A DNA stretch of 64,000 nucleotides from Chlorops oryzae (Eukaryota; Arthropoda; Insecta; Diptera; Chloropidae). Made by a program: the position numbers and the translations under genes. Location of the stretch: the NCBI GenBank assembly GCA_020466095.1, contig CM035808.1, positions 46,654,893 through 46,718,892 on the forward strand, read 5' to 3'. This document shows, piece by piece, positions 1-10,555 of this stretch. A model generated the notes under the pieces. The model was not told where the DNA came from. It saw only the letters and a list, made by a program, of their open reading frames with translations, and searched no databases. How positions within the stretch are numbered: position 1 is the stretch's first letter; each line of letters begins with the position of its first letter.

Positions 1-159
1 ACAAAAATATTTTTTAAATTTCTTTTGGAAGGTGAGGTCCGTAACCTGGCCGAATAAACCCTTTTTTATCCCCCAAACCTCCTCTACAGGATGATTGTTC
101 ATCGAAGATAGAAGATCCCTTCTATTCCTTATATTTTTAGCGAACCTGATTGTTTGATT

Positions 160-988
160 TGTTGTGAGTCGAAAAGCGTCACGTCACACTCCAACGTCAC
201 GCTATCAGCTCTAAGCGGTAAAAGTGACAAAACAGATAAAAACAATCAAAACACAGCAAATGAGTTCGACGACACAGCACCGAGCTCGAAATCCGACACC
301 CTTCAGCAAGAACAACAACAACATTAGAACTCAACTACTGAAAACAATTACGTAAAGAAGCGTACCGATCGCCGGTACCTAAACTTGGCACAACGCCGAC
401 TGGAGGAAAGGGCAAGCGGGGGAAAAGACGAAAGACCACGAGCATGCAAGTCAGCAATAAGCAACGGCATAAGCGGTTCAACGTCTTCAAAGGCAGTCCT
501 ACATCAACAACAGAAACGCAGCAATAAAGCTATTGGTAACAACAACAAAAGGCGATCGAGAAGGGCAATCAACGCAACAGAACAACAAGAGCCAGGTGCA
601 ACAACAACAAGTGCAACGTAGGCACACCGGCAGGGGAAGTTCGAAGTCATACTTATGAAATCAATCAATATGCAATTTTGCTAGATCGGCAATATTGATC
701 TATTTAAGCGGAGCTTCGATCTACGGAAGAGGACTGGCAGTTTGGAATCGAAAGTCTAATCAGATCTCAACTTTGGCGCACCTACTTACGAGCCAGGACG
801 ACAAAGTGTGGATCTCAGTGTTAGCTAGGGAATTAGGGCAGTAAAGTAAGCTAGAGTAGAACCTGTAAACATCATTAAAAGACTTTAATAAAGAAACACC
901 AATGGAAAAGGAGTAAAGAGTGTTTTATTCAACGGAATCCTTTGTTGCCGCTTTACTAGAGGTCCTTCTCCCCAGCAGACACGCAACA
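160..988 (+). repeat. 5' LTR of the Ty3/gypsy-type element
   Basis: 829 bp, matching 9723-10551 in length and, as far as read, in sequence. It begins TGTTGTGAG and ends ACGCAACA, a 5-bp terminal inverted repeat. A TATA-like TATTTAAG lies at 701-708, so transcription would start near 730-740. AATAAA at 887-892 is the probable polyadenylation signal that defines the R/U5 end in the 3' copy. A 78-codon frame at 385-621 opens with TTG and is probably chance. Confidence 0.95.
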
Positions 989-993
989 TTTTA

Positions 994-1005
994 TGGCGCA
1001 GCCGG
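994..1005 (+). promoter_or_regulatory. Primer binding site, first copy
   Basis: TGGCGCAGCCGG starts five bases after the LTR. The leading TGG matches a tRNA CCA end. The rest differs at one base from TGGCGCAGTCGG, which I recall as complementary to fly tRNA-Ser (the site used by 17.6/297-type elements). The tRNA assignment is from memory. Confidence 0.75.
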
Positions 1006-1032
1006 TAGCCGGGAGGATGATACAACATTTTA

Positions 1033-1044
1033 TGGCGCAGCCGG
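1033..1044 (+). promoter_or_regulatory. Second, duplicated primer binding site
   Basis: The same 12 bases as at 994-1005, 39 bp downstream. The repeated block is larger: 984-1006 and 1023-1045 share the last bases of the LTR, the TTTTA spacer and the primer site. This looks like a small tandem duplication across the LTR/leader junction. Whether both copies can prime is unknown. Confidence 0.7.
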
Positions 1045-1201
1045 TTTTCGACTAAGCATAGTCGGGTACGAATCACGATCCTTTCACAACAGTACGGCGT
1101 TCAAACTAACAAATCATAACAAATGAAACAACGAATTTTGGCCACAGTGGGGTAAGATTGATATATATTGGATATATTTGAGTTATTCATTGGAACCTAC
1201 T

Positions 1202-1405
1202 GAACAGTGGTGAAACCTAATTCAGTGGGGCCTGGGCGTGAGTGAAACTTCCGAAAGGCATTTCAATGAAAAACAACATAAATGTACCGAATTATATCAA
1301 TTATTTTGTTGTAACCCTTTTTGTACTGCACTGCTATAACCTGTCGAACAGTGGTGAAACCTAATTCTTCAGGGTCCGGGTGTGAGTGAAACTTCCGAAG
1401 GACAC
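1202..1405 (+). repeat. Tandem duplication in the retroelement leader
   Basis: Two copies of a segment of about 60 bp (1202-1262 and 1346-1405) lie 144 bp apart. Both carry GAACAGTGGTGAAACCTAAT and, further on, GAGTGAAACTTCCGAA. They sit in the untranslated leader between the primer sites and gag, where packaging or translation signals usually lie. The rest of 1045-1753 has no long frame; 1465-1503 is an A-rich then TA-rich run. Confidence 0.75.
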
Positions 1406-1753
1406 TTTAGCAGCACAAACGCAATAAGGGCATAGCAGAGTACCTTTAATAAAAATTTTTATAAAAAAAAAAAAATAAAATATATATATTTATATATATA
1501 TATGTATACAATAAAAATTAAACAAGCGACGCAAGTAAAAGCCGACAGCATCAAAGGACAAGAAATTAAAATCAGTTAAAAAGACGCATATAGTATGGTG
1601 AGTACACAAATATTTATATTACTATTTTAAAAATTGTGCCCCTTGCAACAGTAAATACACGACGCCACTGAACATTTTCATTTTGACCTTGTTTTATACG
1701 GAAGATTTTTTTTTATTTTTAAAAACGGAGTCATCCGTCAAATAAAGTAATTT

Positions 1754-3493
1754 ATGGAAAAAGAGTGCGAAGCTTTGCGACAACAACTAAAAGAATCTGA
1801 AGAACACGCTAGCATCCTTCAAGCAGAAGCGTGGGAATTGATAAGAGAAGTCAACCCAAACAAAGAATTTTTATTATTAATTTCAAATCAAGTTGCACTT
1901 GCTCGGTTTAATCAATTGGAAGAAGCAGTTTTTCTGATAGAAAAAGCGAAAAATTCGGTAGCCGTATCAAACGAAGTCGCCAAGGAGAAAATACAACAAT
2001 TGGAAGAGACAGTTGGCCATTTAAAAAAGAACTGCAAAGATTTGAGGGATCGAATCGATAAAGAGACCTTGCTGATAGAAGAATCAGAAGAGCAAAACGA
2101 ATCTCTAAGAGAAGCTCTGCAGACAGCAGTAGGAAAGGACATATCGGAGTCCATAGAAAAGGACAAAGCTACTCTCAAAGAAAAGGAGAAAGAAATTCAA
2201 TTTCTGAAAGTAGAAATTGGAAACCTAAAGAGAGAATTAAGAATAGTTTGCAGTACATCTCCACTTCCCGCAAGACGTACATCAGAAAATTCCACGACAA
2301 CGCCAATCAACGAATCAACTTTAAAAACACCAACACAAGTACAAATACCCAAAATTCAAGTAACAATGGCAAATTCACAGAATGTTGCAGAAATTGTCAA
2401 AAATGTCCAACGTTTCGTACCATCTTTTTCCGGAGCAAGAGGACCTGAGTTTAAGGCGGACGTAATAAAATTTGTCGAGGGCATAGAATTGCTCAATTGT
2501 ATGATTGCGCCCGAGGACATGCAGAAAGCCATTACATGTATAAGGCAGCGACTGTCGGGGGCTGCGTTCAACACAATTGGCACCAGAAAATTCGAGACTC
2601 TAAATGAACTCCGCGACTTTGTGCAACGAACATACGCAACAGTAAGAACGTTGGAAGATATTAGAGCGGATATTATAAACGGACATCAACAAACAGGTGA
2701 GTCCGCGTCGCTGTTCGGAGGTCGAATGGAAACTAACCTAAAAGAGGCTGAAGAAATGATCACAAAAAAATGGACTACGGAAGAATCAAGAGCGGCGCTA
2801 TGGGAATACCAAGACCTGGCAAAAAGGCATTTCATTACGGGATTAAAGGATCATTCCCTAAAACAATCACTGATAAACATGACAGACCCCAGTTTGCGGG
2901 ATCTCATAAATGCGGCAGAAAATTCCGAAAACATTTTGAAATCTGACAAATTAAACATAAATACTATTAATTCGGCACTACCAACAGAACTGATATGCTC
3001 ATTCTGTCAACAGCAAGGACACACACGAGATGTATGTGTAAAGAGAAGGAATACACCCTATTGCAAGCTGTGTGGAACGTATGGACACGAAGAAAGTCCT
3101 AGCTGCATGAAAAACAAACAGCCAATAATGGAGGCCAGTAAGGCATCTAGGCCAACTTGCACACACTGCGGGAAAATAGGACATATAGCTGATGATTGTT
3201 GGAGCAAGTTAAGCAGCCTATTCTGCGATAAATGTCAAATTAAAGGTCATCGCACCAATAAATTTTGCGGAAAAGGGGCAACACAGCAAAACCCACAACA
3301 AAGGCCAGCACAAAATAACCGTCGAGGGTCGAATAACAACAACCAAGTACAGTGTTTCCTTTGCAAAGGATTCGGGCATATAGCAGAAACTGCCCTCAAC
3401 AAGATCAGCAGAACGCGGGAAACTCCCAGCGGCCCAGTCTTGGCCAATAGACTGGGATGCCAAAACAAAAGTAAAAGAGCGGCCAAAACCTGA
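1754..3493 (+). CDS. gag: Gag polyprotein with zinc-knuckle array, C-terminus frameshifted
   Basis: 579 residues as read. Gag forms the particle and packages element RNA. Residues about 1-165 are Glu/Lys-rich with a coiled-coil look; about 210-410 would be the capsid region. Then come CCHC knuckles near residues 415, 437, 468 and 489, with a fifth starting near 534. Knuckles 1 and 3 are CX2CX4HX4C; 2 and 4 have five residues before the last Cys. The fifth lacks its last Cys in this frame, but a TGC lies one frame over at 3391-3393, and that frame ends at TAG 3448-3450. A one-base loss near 3388-3391 is inferred, so the last ~35 residues here are probably not native. The start is the ATG at 1754. 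Confidence 0.88.
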   Translation: MEKECEALRQQLKESEEHASILQAEAWELIREVNPNKEFLLLISNQVALARFNQLEEAVFLIEKAKNSVAVSNEVAKEKIQQLEETVGHLKKNCKDLRDRIDKETLLIEESEEQNESLREALQTAVGKDISESIEKDKATLKEKEKEIQFLKVEIGNLKRELRIVCSTSPLPARRTSENSTTTPINESTLKTPTQVQIPKIQVTMANSQNVAEIVKNVQRFVPSFSGARGPEFKADVIKFVEGIELLNCMIAPEDMQKAITCIRQRLSGAAFNTIGTRKFETLNELRDFVQRTYATVRTLEDIRADIINGHQQTGESASLFGGRMETNLKEAEEMITKKWTTEESRAALWEYQDLAKRHFITGLKDHSLKQSLINMTDPSLRDLINAAENSENILKSDKLNINTINSALPTELICSFCQQQGHTRDVCVKRRNTPYCKLCGTYGHEESPSCMKNKQPIMEASKASRPTCTHCGKIGHIADDCWSKLSSLFCDKCQIKGHRTNKFCGKGATQQNPQQRPAQNNRRGSNNNNQVQCFLCKGFGHIAETALNKISRTRETPSGPVLANRLGCQNKSKRAAKT

Positions 3494-6400
3494 TCCGGGT
3501 CAAAATCAAGAACAAGGAGCAGGTCATCATAACAATAAGGAAACCACGATTTCGGAATATAATCAAAATACGCCGAAAGAGGTTCCCTTGGACAGCCTAG
3601 GAAATGGAACTTTAACCACTAAGAGATGGGGAAAGTCCAAAAGAGAAATACCACGGAATGAGATAAAAAACAAAATAAGAGAGCGAAAAATACCAACGAA
3701 TAACGTCAAAAACGAAATAAGCGAAAAGATGGAAATACACTTTAATGGTGAGACCGACGAAAAGAAAATTTTAAAAGAAAATAAAAAGAAGAGAGTATCT
3801 TTTAAAAACACTGTTACAGTATTCACCTACCCCGTATGCGAGATGGAAGCGGCCAAAATAAAGAATATGTTTAAAATAGGGCAAGAAAACAAAAGACTCA
3901 TAAAAAGTTTGTATACCAATGTCCTCCAAAGCGCGAAAAAACTGTTTGCACATAACGGCCCACAAAGAGATGAAGGCGTTGAATTATCCTGTGAACAGGC
4001 TATCAACGACAGTATCAGAACGGTGGACTCACAATGCGATAGAAACACGCCACGATTTTCAAATTGCACTGCCATAACGGAGACTCAAGAGGATGATGCC
4101 TACATCGAAATACCCTGCAATCAGGCTATCAATGGCAGCATCACCCTATTGGTCGACTCAGGATCAGATGCAAGTTTAGTGAAAAGAGAAGTCTTAAAAG
4201 AAGACGTACCAATAAAAAAGGAGGACACGAAATGCTTAAGAGGAGCTTTTGGAGGAGATTCCAGTACTATTGGATCAGTGATAATTAAACATAATGCGAT
4301 CCCAGCATTAAATATGGAAATGCACGTAGTGCCACGTAATAGCAGTTTGCCAGTAGATGGTCTCCTGGGAAGAGACATGCTCTGGAACAGAACTATCTTG
4401 GACACTATTGAGAAACAGTTGACCTTCAAAGAAGGAGGCAACCTAGTGGCCAGAGTGCCATTAAAATGTGCGAGGAAAAGGATTTTTATAGCAGAAACTA
4501 TAACAATCCCCCCCAGAGCAGCGGGAATAGCACGAGTAAACACAGGACTACTCACGGAAGAAGTAGTCGTGCATAAGACAACAATTGCTACACAGATATA
4601 CCTAGGAGAGAGTCTATCTAGACCAAAGAATGGGATTGGATTCGTGGCAGTACTAAACGCCTCCGAAAAAGTTGCGGAAATAAAAGGAGGCACGGAATTA
4701 AAATACTCGCTATTGAAGGAGTATAGAACAGTAAACACGTTAGAAGTCAACGTAGTTGAGAGCAATGAAACAGATGAGAGGACAAATCTGTTATTAAATT
4801 CCTTGAAATTGGAAGAAAATTTGAACGATGAAGAAAGACAGTCCATAGCGAATATATGCAAGGACTATGCGGATGTTTTCCACCTAAAGGGTGACGAATT
4901 GAGTTACACCACTGTGCTCAACCACGAAATACCTACAGAGGTCGGGAAAGCACCAATAAATATTCGGCAATATCGCCTTCCGGAGGCCCACAAGGCGGAG
5001 ATAAATAAGCAGGTGGGAGAGATGTTGGACCAAGGCATAATTGCTCCAAGCAAATCACCTTGGAACGCACCAGTCATTCTAGTGCCGAAAAAGGCAGGTG
5101 CAGACGGGAAAAAGAAATGGCGATTGGTGGTCGATTTTCGGCAGCTGAATGACGTAACCGTCAAGCAGGTATTTCCTATACCCCGCATTGATGAGATTCT
5201 CGACCAACTCGGTTGCAGCCGGTATTTCACAACGCTAGACCTGGCAAGCGGATACCATCAAGTGCTTGTAAACGAGAAAGACAGAGAAAAAACAGCATTC
5301 AGTACTGGAATAGGACATTACGAATTCGTAAGAACGCCATTCGGACTCTCCGGAGCTCCGGCAACCTTTCAAAGGATTATGAATAATGTTCTGACCGGCT
5401 TGCAAGGCGTCGATTGTTTTGTTTATTTGGACGACATAGTAATTTACGGAAGTAACCTTAAACAACACGAAATAAGGCTACGTAAAGTCCTACAAGCCCT
5501 AAGAAACAGCCAATTGAAAATACAAACGGAAAAATGCCAATTCTTAAGAAAGGAAGTTGTCTATTTGGGTCACAAGTGTTCCGACCAAGGCGTGCGGCCG
5601 GACCCAAGTAAGGTCGAATGTGTAAAAATTTTCCCGATACCAAAAAATAAGAAAGAATTGCAAGCATTCCTTGGACTGGCAAACTACTACCGAAAATTCA
5701 TTCCGAATGCAGCAGCGCTTCTTCTACCCTTGACATCACTGCTAAGAAAAGATGCCGAGTTCGTTTGGACGGAGGCATGCCAAATGGCAGTAATAGCCAT
5801 TAAAGCTGCAATAACTAGTCCACCACTGTTAAAGTATGCAGATTTCACAAAGCCATTCATGCTAACAACGGACGCGAGCAACGAAGCACTCGGTGCAGTC
5901 CTTTCGCAAGGAGAACCAGGAGAAGATCAACCGATCGCGTTCGCAAGCCGAGCATTAAGCGCAACTGAGAAACGATACTCAACAATCGAAAAGGAATTCC
6001 TTGCCATTGTGTGGGCGACAAAAAATTTCCGTTGCTACCTCTTAGGCCGCCCCTTTACGGTTTACACAGACCACAAACCTCTAAAAGGCATAGCAAATCT
6101 AAAGGATCAAACATCCCGATTGGCGAGGTTCCGCCATAAGCTCTCGGAATTTGATTTCGAAATCTGTTACAAGGCTGGAAAATATAATTTAAACGCAGAC
6201 GCATTGAGCCGATTACCATATGAAAATAATCTTGTGTCAGTGGTAACAAGAGCACAAACACAGTCAAAAATAGAGCAGAGCGATGAAAACACGGAGACAA
6301 AGAAAAGCAGAGATGATTCGGAAGATACAAACCCCACAGATCACCCAGAGACAGAGGATTTAGCAGAATTTTTAACACAGAGAAAGGACATCGAAAAGGT

Positions 6401-7439
6401 GCTTAAAAATTTTCACGATGGGCCATTAGGAGGTCACAAGGGAGCTATAAAAACATATTTTCGCATTCGACGGCAGTACAAGTGGAACGGCATGCATAGA
6501 GAGATTCGAGATTATATAAAAAACTGCGAGAAATGCCAGCGGAATAAATGCTCAAAAGTAGAAAGAATGCCCATGGTACTCACAGACATAGCTCATGGCC
6601 CCTTCTACAAAGTTTATATGGATATGGTTGGCCCCCTACCGGAAACATCGAGAGGAAACAAATACATTTTAACATTTATAGACGATTTTTCAAAATTTTT
6701 CATCTGCACAGCTATTCCGGATGCAGAGGCGGCAACAGTGGCAAAAGCTTTTTTCAACGAGATAATATCAAAATTCCAGATACCAAAGGTTTTAATCACG
6801 GATAATGGCACAAACTTTACATCGAAATTATTTAAGGAAGTTTGCAAAATTCTTGGAATCAAGAAATCCCAAACTTCACCATACCACCCCCAAGCCAATG
6901 GTGCTCTTGAAAGGAGTCACCGACCTCTTGCGGAATTTCTCCGAAATTTCGTCAATGAGGATGGCACAAATTGGGATGAATGGCTGCACCACGCTATGCA
7001 CGTGCATAACAACACAGTACATTCATCCACAAAACAAACACCTTGCAAAATTATTTTTGGGTTTGAATCCGACATTCCAGTTAACCTAAAAAGAAGACCT
7101 GAGCCACTGTACAACACCGACGATTTCTCGAAAATATTAAAATATCAAATCCAGCGCACCCATCAATTAGTACGAGAGAATCAAAAAATTGCCAAAGAAA
7201 AATCCAAGCGATACTACGATAAGGGCTCGAAAGTCAGAGAATTTCAGACTGGAGACAAAGTGTGGCTAAAGAACCAAAACCGAAAAAATAAATTCTCACC
7301 CATTTGGGAAGGCCCTTATTCGATTGTATCAATTCCAACGCCGGTGAATGTAAAATTGAAAATAAAAGGAAAAGAAAAAACATTCCACAAAAACTTAATA
7401 AAACTGCACCATCAACAAATAAAGAACAGAAAAGAATAA
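3384..7439 (+). CDS. pol: Pol polyprotein: protease, RT, RNase H, integrase
   Basis: The frame is open from just after TAG 3381-3383 to TAA 7437-7439. It overlaps the end of gag and has no early ATG, so a gag-to-pol frameshift is the likely mode of expression. Counting residues from 3588: aspartic protease LVDSGSDASLV near 189; RT with FRQLN near 516, LDLASGYHQV near 550 and YLDD near 611; RNase H with TTDASNEALG near 759 and YTDHKPL near 825; integrase HHCC zinc finger near 935-985, then D near 1010, D near 1070 and E 36 residues later (DX35E); a GPY/F-like WEGPYSIV near 1240. No chromodomain is seen. All catalytic motifs are present and no stop interrupts them. Pol would cut the polyprotein, copy the RNA and insert the DNA. 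Confidence 0.95.
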   Translation, partial: QKLPSTRSAERGKLPAAQSWPIDWDAKTKVKERPKPDPGQNQEQGAGHHNNKETTISEYNQNTPKEVPLDSLGNGTLTTKRWGKSKREIPRNEIKNKIRERKIPTNNVKNEISEKMEIHFNGETDEKKILKENKKKRVSFKNTVTVFTYPVCEMEAAKIKNMFKIGQENKRLIKSLYTNVLQSAKKLFAHNGPQRDEGVELSCEQAINDSIRTVDSQCDRNTPRFSNCTAITETQEDDAYIEIPCNQAINGSITLLVDSGSDASLVKREVLKEDVPIKKEDTKCLRGAFGGDSSTIGSVIIKHNAIPALNMEMHVVPRNSSLPVDGLLGRDMLWNRTILDTIEKQLTFKEGGNLVARVPLKCARKRIFIAETITIPPRAAGIARVNTGLLTEEVVVHKTTIATQIYLGESLSRPKNGIGFVAVLNASEKVAEIKGGTELKYSLLKEYRTVNTLEVNVVESNETDERTNLLLNSLKLEENLNDEERQSIANICKDYADVFHLKGDELSYTTVLNHEIPTEVGKAPINIRQYRLPEAHKAEINKQVGEMLDQGIIAPSKSPWNAPVILVPKKAGADGKKKWRLVVDFRQLNDVTVKQVFPIPRIDEILDQLGCSRYFTTLDLASGYHQVLVNEKDREKTAFSTGIGHYEFVRTPFGLSGAPATFQRIMNNVLTGLQGVDCFVYLDDIVIYGSNLKQHEIRLRKVLQALRNSQLKIQTEKCQFLRKEVVYLGHKCSDQGVRPDPSKVECVKIFPIPKNKKELQAFLGLANYYRKFIPNAAALLLPLTSLLRKDAEFVWTEACQMAVIAIKAAITSPPLLKYADFTKPFMLTTDASNEALGAVLSQGEPGEDQPIAFASRALSATEKRYSTIEKEFLAIVWATKNFRCYLLGRPFTVYTDHKPLKGIANLKDQTSRLARFRHKLSEFDFEICYKAGKYNLNADALSRLPYENNLVSVVTRAQTQSKIEQSDENTETKKSRDDSEDTNPTDHPETEDLAEFLTQRKDIEKVLKNFHDGPLGGHKGAIKTYFRIRRQYKWNGMHREIRDYIKNCEKCQRNKCSKVERMPMVLTDIAHGPFYKVYMDMVGPLPETSRGNKYILTFIDDFSKFFICTAIPDAEAATVAKAFFNEIISKFQIPKVLITDNGTNFTSKLFKEVCKILGIKKSQTSPYHPQANGALERSHRPLAEFLRNFVNEDGTNWDEWLHHAMHVHNNTVHSSTKQTPCKIIFGFESDIPVNLKRRPEPLYNTDDFSKILKYQIQRTHQLVRENQKIAKEKSKRYYDKGSKVREFQTGDKVWLKNQNRKNKFSPIWEGPYSIVSIPTPVNVKLKIKGKEKTFHKNLIKLHHQQIKNRKE

Positions 7440-9708
7440 GAATTCTTCCAAAGCTCGAAAATCAATAACTAAGCAGAAATCGAAAAAAAAAAAAAAACCA
7501 TAAATTTGGAATTAAAACAAAATTTTCTTTTGCCAGTATCAATTCACTGCGACCGATCATTAATTGCAGTCAAAATTTTCTAACGCCATCAACAAGAGAC
7601 CAAGCATCAGAACAATAAACAAACAATATAGAGAAAACGAACAAGAATCAACAAAAGTATAAAAAAAAAAAAACCACCCCACCAAATTCATAAAATCCCG
7701 AAAAACATAATACACACGAACGCACAAACTCATATTTCCATTTCATTCACAGCGGACAAAGCTCTCACAAACTTAATACACAAAAAAAAAAACACATGAA
7801 CTTAATACATACCGAGACCGACAAACACTCTCAGGGGCACATTAACTTATACGAATTTTTTACTATTTTTCAAGAGCAGATTTTAAACAAACAACGCGAT
7901 CTTAAGCAAGAAATTATCTTGTTCCAACTTGTTCCAAAAATGAAGGAAGGGAAATAGCGTTGCAAGGGTAATATAAAAGGTAAGATTCAAAAGACAAATT
8001 CAATAATCAAACCTAAATTTTTCAAGCAAATGTGCACATACTTTTTGAAGAAGCATAAAGGCAACACCAAGTAATTTGAAAAGTATATGCAAATATTCAC
8101 ACATCGAAAAAGTGTTTGCATGAAGATCCATTACATGCATGCACATGCTTACATATTACGACATAAGTAAATCATAAATTTCTGAACTTATGTCACGCGG
8201 TTTACAAACCAAAGCAATTGCACACAGAACTGCGCATACCGTTCGTGAAATTTGAGTAATCTTGCAAGTGTCGAAATTGCACTCAAAAATATACATCATA
8301 CATACATACATACATACATGGTTCATTCACAAAAATCTTTTTTGCCAGTTTTCCAAATTAATACCAAAAGGTCTATTAAAAAAAAAAAAAAAGAACCATA
8401 AGATTGTCAGCATTTTCATCAATTCCAACTTATCAAAACGAAAAAAAAGGCCATATAGATGCATCATTTTCACATATGTCTGTTTCAAAAAGAACAATTC
8501 TCCCATTAAGAGGGGGAAGGGGTTAATTGAAATAACCAAAGCTTAAAAGGCTTAAAATCACTTTGATTTTTGAACAACCTAAAAGAGATGAAATGCGAGA
8601 TGTAATTTTCCTAAGGCACATGCAGAGTATATGTTAAAGAACGGAAGATGGCCTTAAGGCAAAGAAGCATGTGGTTACACATTAACATGCATCCACATGA
8701 TTCAAAGTATAAAAAAAAAAATATATCTGAAAATATTTTAACTGCTAAACAGAAATTGAACTTTGGAATTTAAAGCACACGAGTGCCATACATTTGCATA
8801 ACAAAATCAATGTCATCCTCAAAATTTTCGAGACACATACTTACATATGTTTATAATCCAAAATCATTTTATTTGAAAATTTCGATCATCCTGAATATAG
8901 GCAATAAGCAATTAATTGTTAAAAATAAAAAGTATAAAAAAAAAAAGTATAAAAGAATGAGTTTTCGAAAAAAAAAACCATTTGAAAATTTTGAACAGTT
9001 TAAATATATTAAATTAGCAATTGATTGTTCTTCAGACGAATTTTTAAAAGAAAAATGTAAAAAGTTTTTAATGAAGTACTAAGACTTTAAGAAGGAAAAA
9101 AAAATTATATATATATTTAAGTATTTTGATTTACAAATGCTATCCGATTTAAAAATACTGATTTATTAGAAATTGTAAGAATTCAAAAAAAAAAAATATA
9201 ATAGCAATGAAAAAAAAAAAAGAAAAACTATATAAGTAAGTATATCACGGTTTGAAAGAAAATATGAATTAAAATTCATAAAATATTGAATACCTATTAA
9301 TTCTATAAAAAAAAGAAAAATAAAACATACATATGAGAATATTGTCAATATCGAAATGTTTGAAAACAAATTGACCAAATATAACAATAGTTTTAAGGTA
9401 GAAAGTACAATTCTAAATCTTTTTCAAAACACTGAGATCCCACACCGGAACAGCAACAATCAAGACAAAACGCATCATAGAAGCAGCGACATCAATTTTC
9501 ATCACGCACCGGCACAACTATCAAGAAGATCGGGATGATTAGAAATCATCACACCCACCCAAGCAAGCAACCTACCAGAACATTACCAGTGACATCGGCG
9601 AGCCCATAACCACTATCAGCAGACATCATGGCAGGCTGACCCGAGTCTCAGATTTCAACCTGGTAGCCGCAACGTTTTTATGAACAGTCACGATGCTCGT
9701 GACTTGCC
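7440..9708 (+). other. Long 3' non-coding part of the retroelement
   Basis: About 2.3 kb between pol and the polypurine tract. It is A-rich with many homopolymers and short (CATA)n runs (near 8299-8319). Frames reach 94-99 codons (8262-8546, 8783-9082) but are Lys/Ile/Phe-rich, as expected from A/T-rich sequence. I see no furin site, fusion peptide or membrane anchor, so no env is claimed. Confidence 0.6.
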
Positions 9709-9722
9709 GAGGAGGGGAGGGA
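9709..9722 (+). promoter_or_regulatory. Polypurine tract of the Ty3/gypsy-type element
   Basis: GAGGAGGGGAGGGA directly abuts the TG of the 3' LTR. This is the position and composition of the RNase H-resistant primer for plus-strand DNA synthesis. Confidence 0.92.
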
Positions 9723-10551
9723 TGTTGTGAGTCGAAAAGCGTCACGTCACACTCCAACGTCACGCTATCAGCTCTAAGCGGTAAAAGTGACAAAACAGAT
9801 AAAAACAATCAAAACACAGCAAATGAGTTCGACGACACAGCACCGAGCTCGAAATCCGACACCCTTCAGCAAGAACAACAACAACATTAGAACTCAACTA
9901 CTGAAAACAATTACGTAAAGAAGCGTACCGATCGCCGGTACCTAAACTTGGCACAACGCCGACTGGAGGAAAGGGCAAGCGGGGGAAAAGACGAAAGACC
10001 ACGAGCATGCAAGTCAGCAATAAGCAACGGCATAAGCGGTTCAACGTCTTCAAAGGCAGTCCTACATCAACAACAGAAACGCAGCAATAAAGCTATTGGT
10101 AACAACAACAAAAGGCGATCGAGAAGGGCAATCAACGCAACAGAACAACAAGAGCCAGGTGCAACAACAACAAGTGCAACGTAGGCACACCGGCAGGGGA
10201 AGTTCGAAGTCATACTTATGAAATCAATCAATATGCAATTTTGCTAGATCGGCAATATTGATCTATTTAAGCGGAGCTTCGATCTACGGAAGAGGACTGG
10301 CAGTTTGGAATCGAAAGTCTAATCAGATCTCAACTTTGGCGCACCTACTTACGAGCCAGGACGACAAAGTGTGGATCTCAGTGTTAGCTAGGGAATTAGG
10401 GCAGTAAAGTAAGCTAGAGTAGAACCTGTAAACATCATTAAAAGACTTTAATAAAGAAACACCAATGGAAAAGGAGTAAAGAGTGTTTTATTCAACGGAA
10501 TCCTTTGTTGCCGCTTTACTAGAGGTCCTTCTCCCCAGCAGACACGCAACA
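9723..10551 (+). repeat. 3' LTR of the Ty3/gypsy-type element
   Basis: 829 bp, no difference from 160-988 found on reading. The polyadenylation signal AATAAA is at 10450-10455. It is followed by the GATT duplication at 10552-10555 and then host sequence. Confidence 0.95.
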
Positions 10552-10555
10552 GATT

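Larger units (their letters stand above)
160..10551 (+). mobile_element. Ty3/gypsy-type LTR retrotransposon, near full length
   Basis: A complete LTR retrotransposon of 10,392 bp. The two direct repeats of 829 bp start TGTTG and end CAACA. They are flanked by the 4-bp duplication GATT (156-159 and 10552-10555), the size usual for Ty3/gypsy integrases. Order inside: LTR, primer binding site (present twice), long leader, gag, pol (protease, RT, RNase H, integrase), about 2.3 kb without a recognisable gene, polypurine tract, LTR. Integrase after RNase H places it in Ty3/gypsy (Metaviridae) rather than copia. The LTRs look identical on reading, so insertion was recent. No env-like frame with a signal peptide and membrane anchor was seen. 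The lineage within the family (17.6, 412/mdg1 or other) is not assigned. Confidence 0.95.

Noticed and set aside
385..621. 78-codon frame inside both LTRs (also 9948-10184)
   Set aside because: Starts with TTG, lies upstream of the probable TSS, and is present twice only because the LTRs are identical.
4121..4861. 246-codon frame on - within pol
   Set aside because: Antisense shadow of the protease region of pol; no independent motif.
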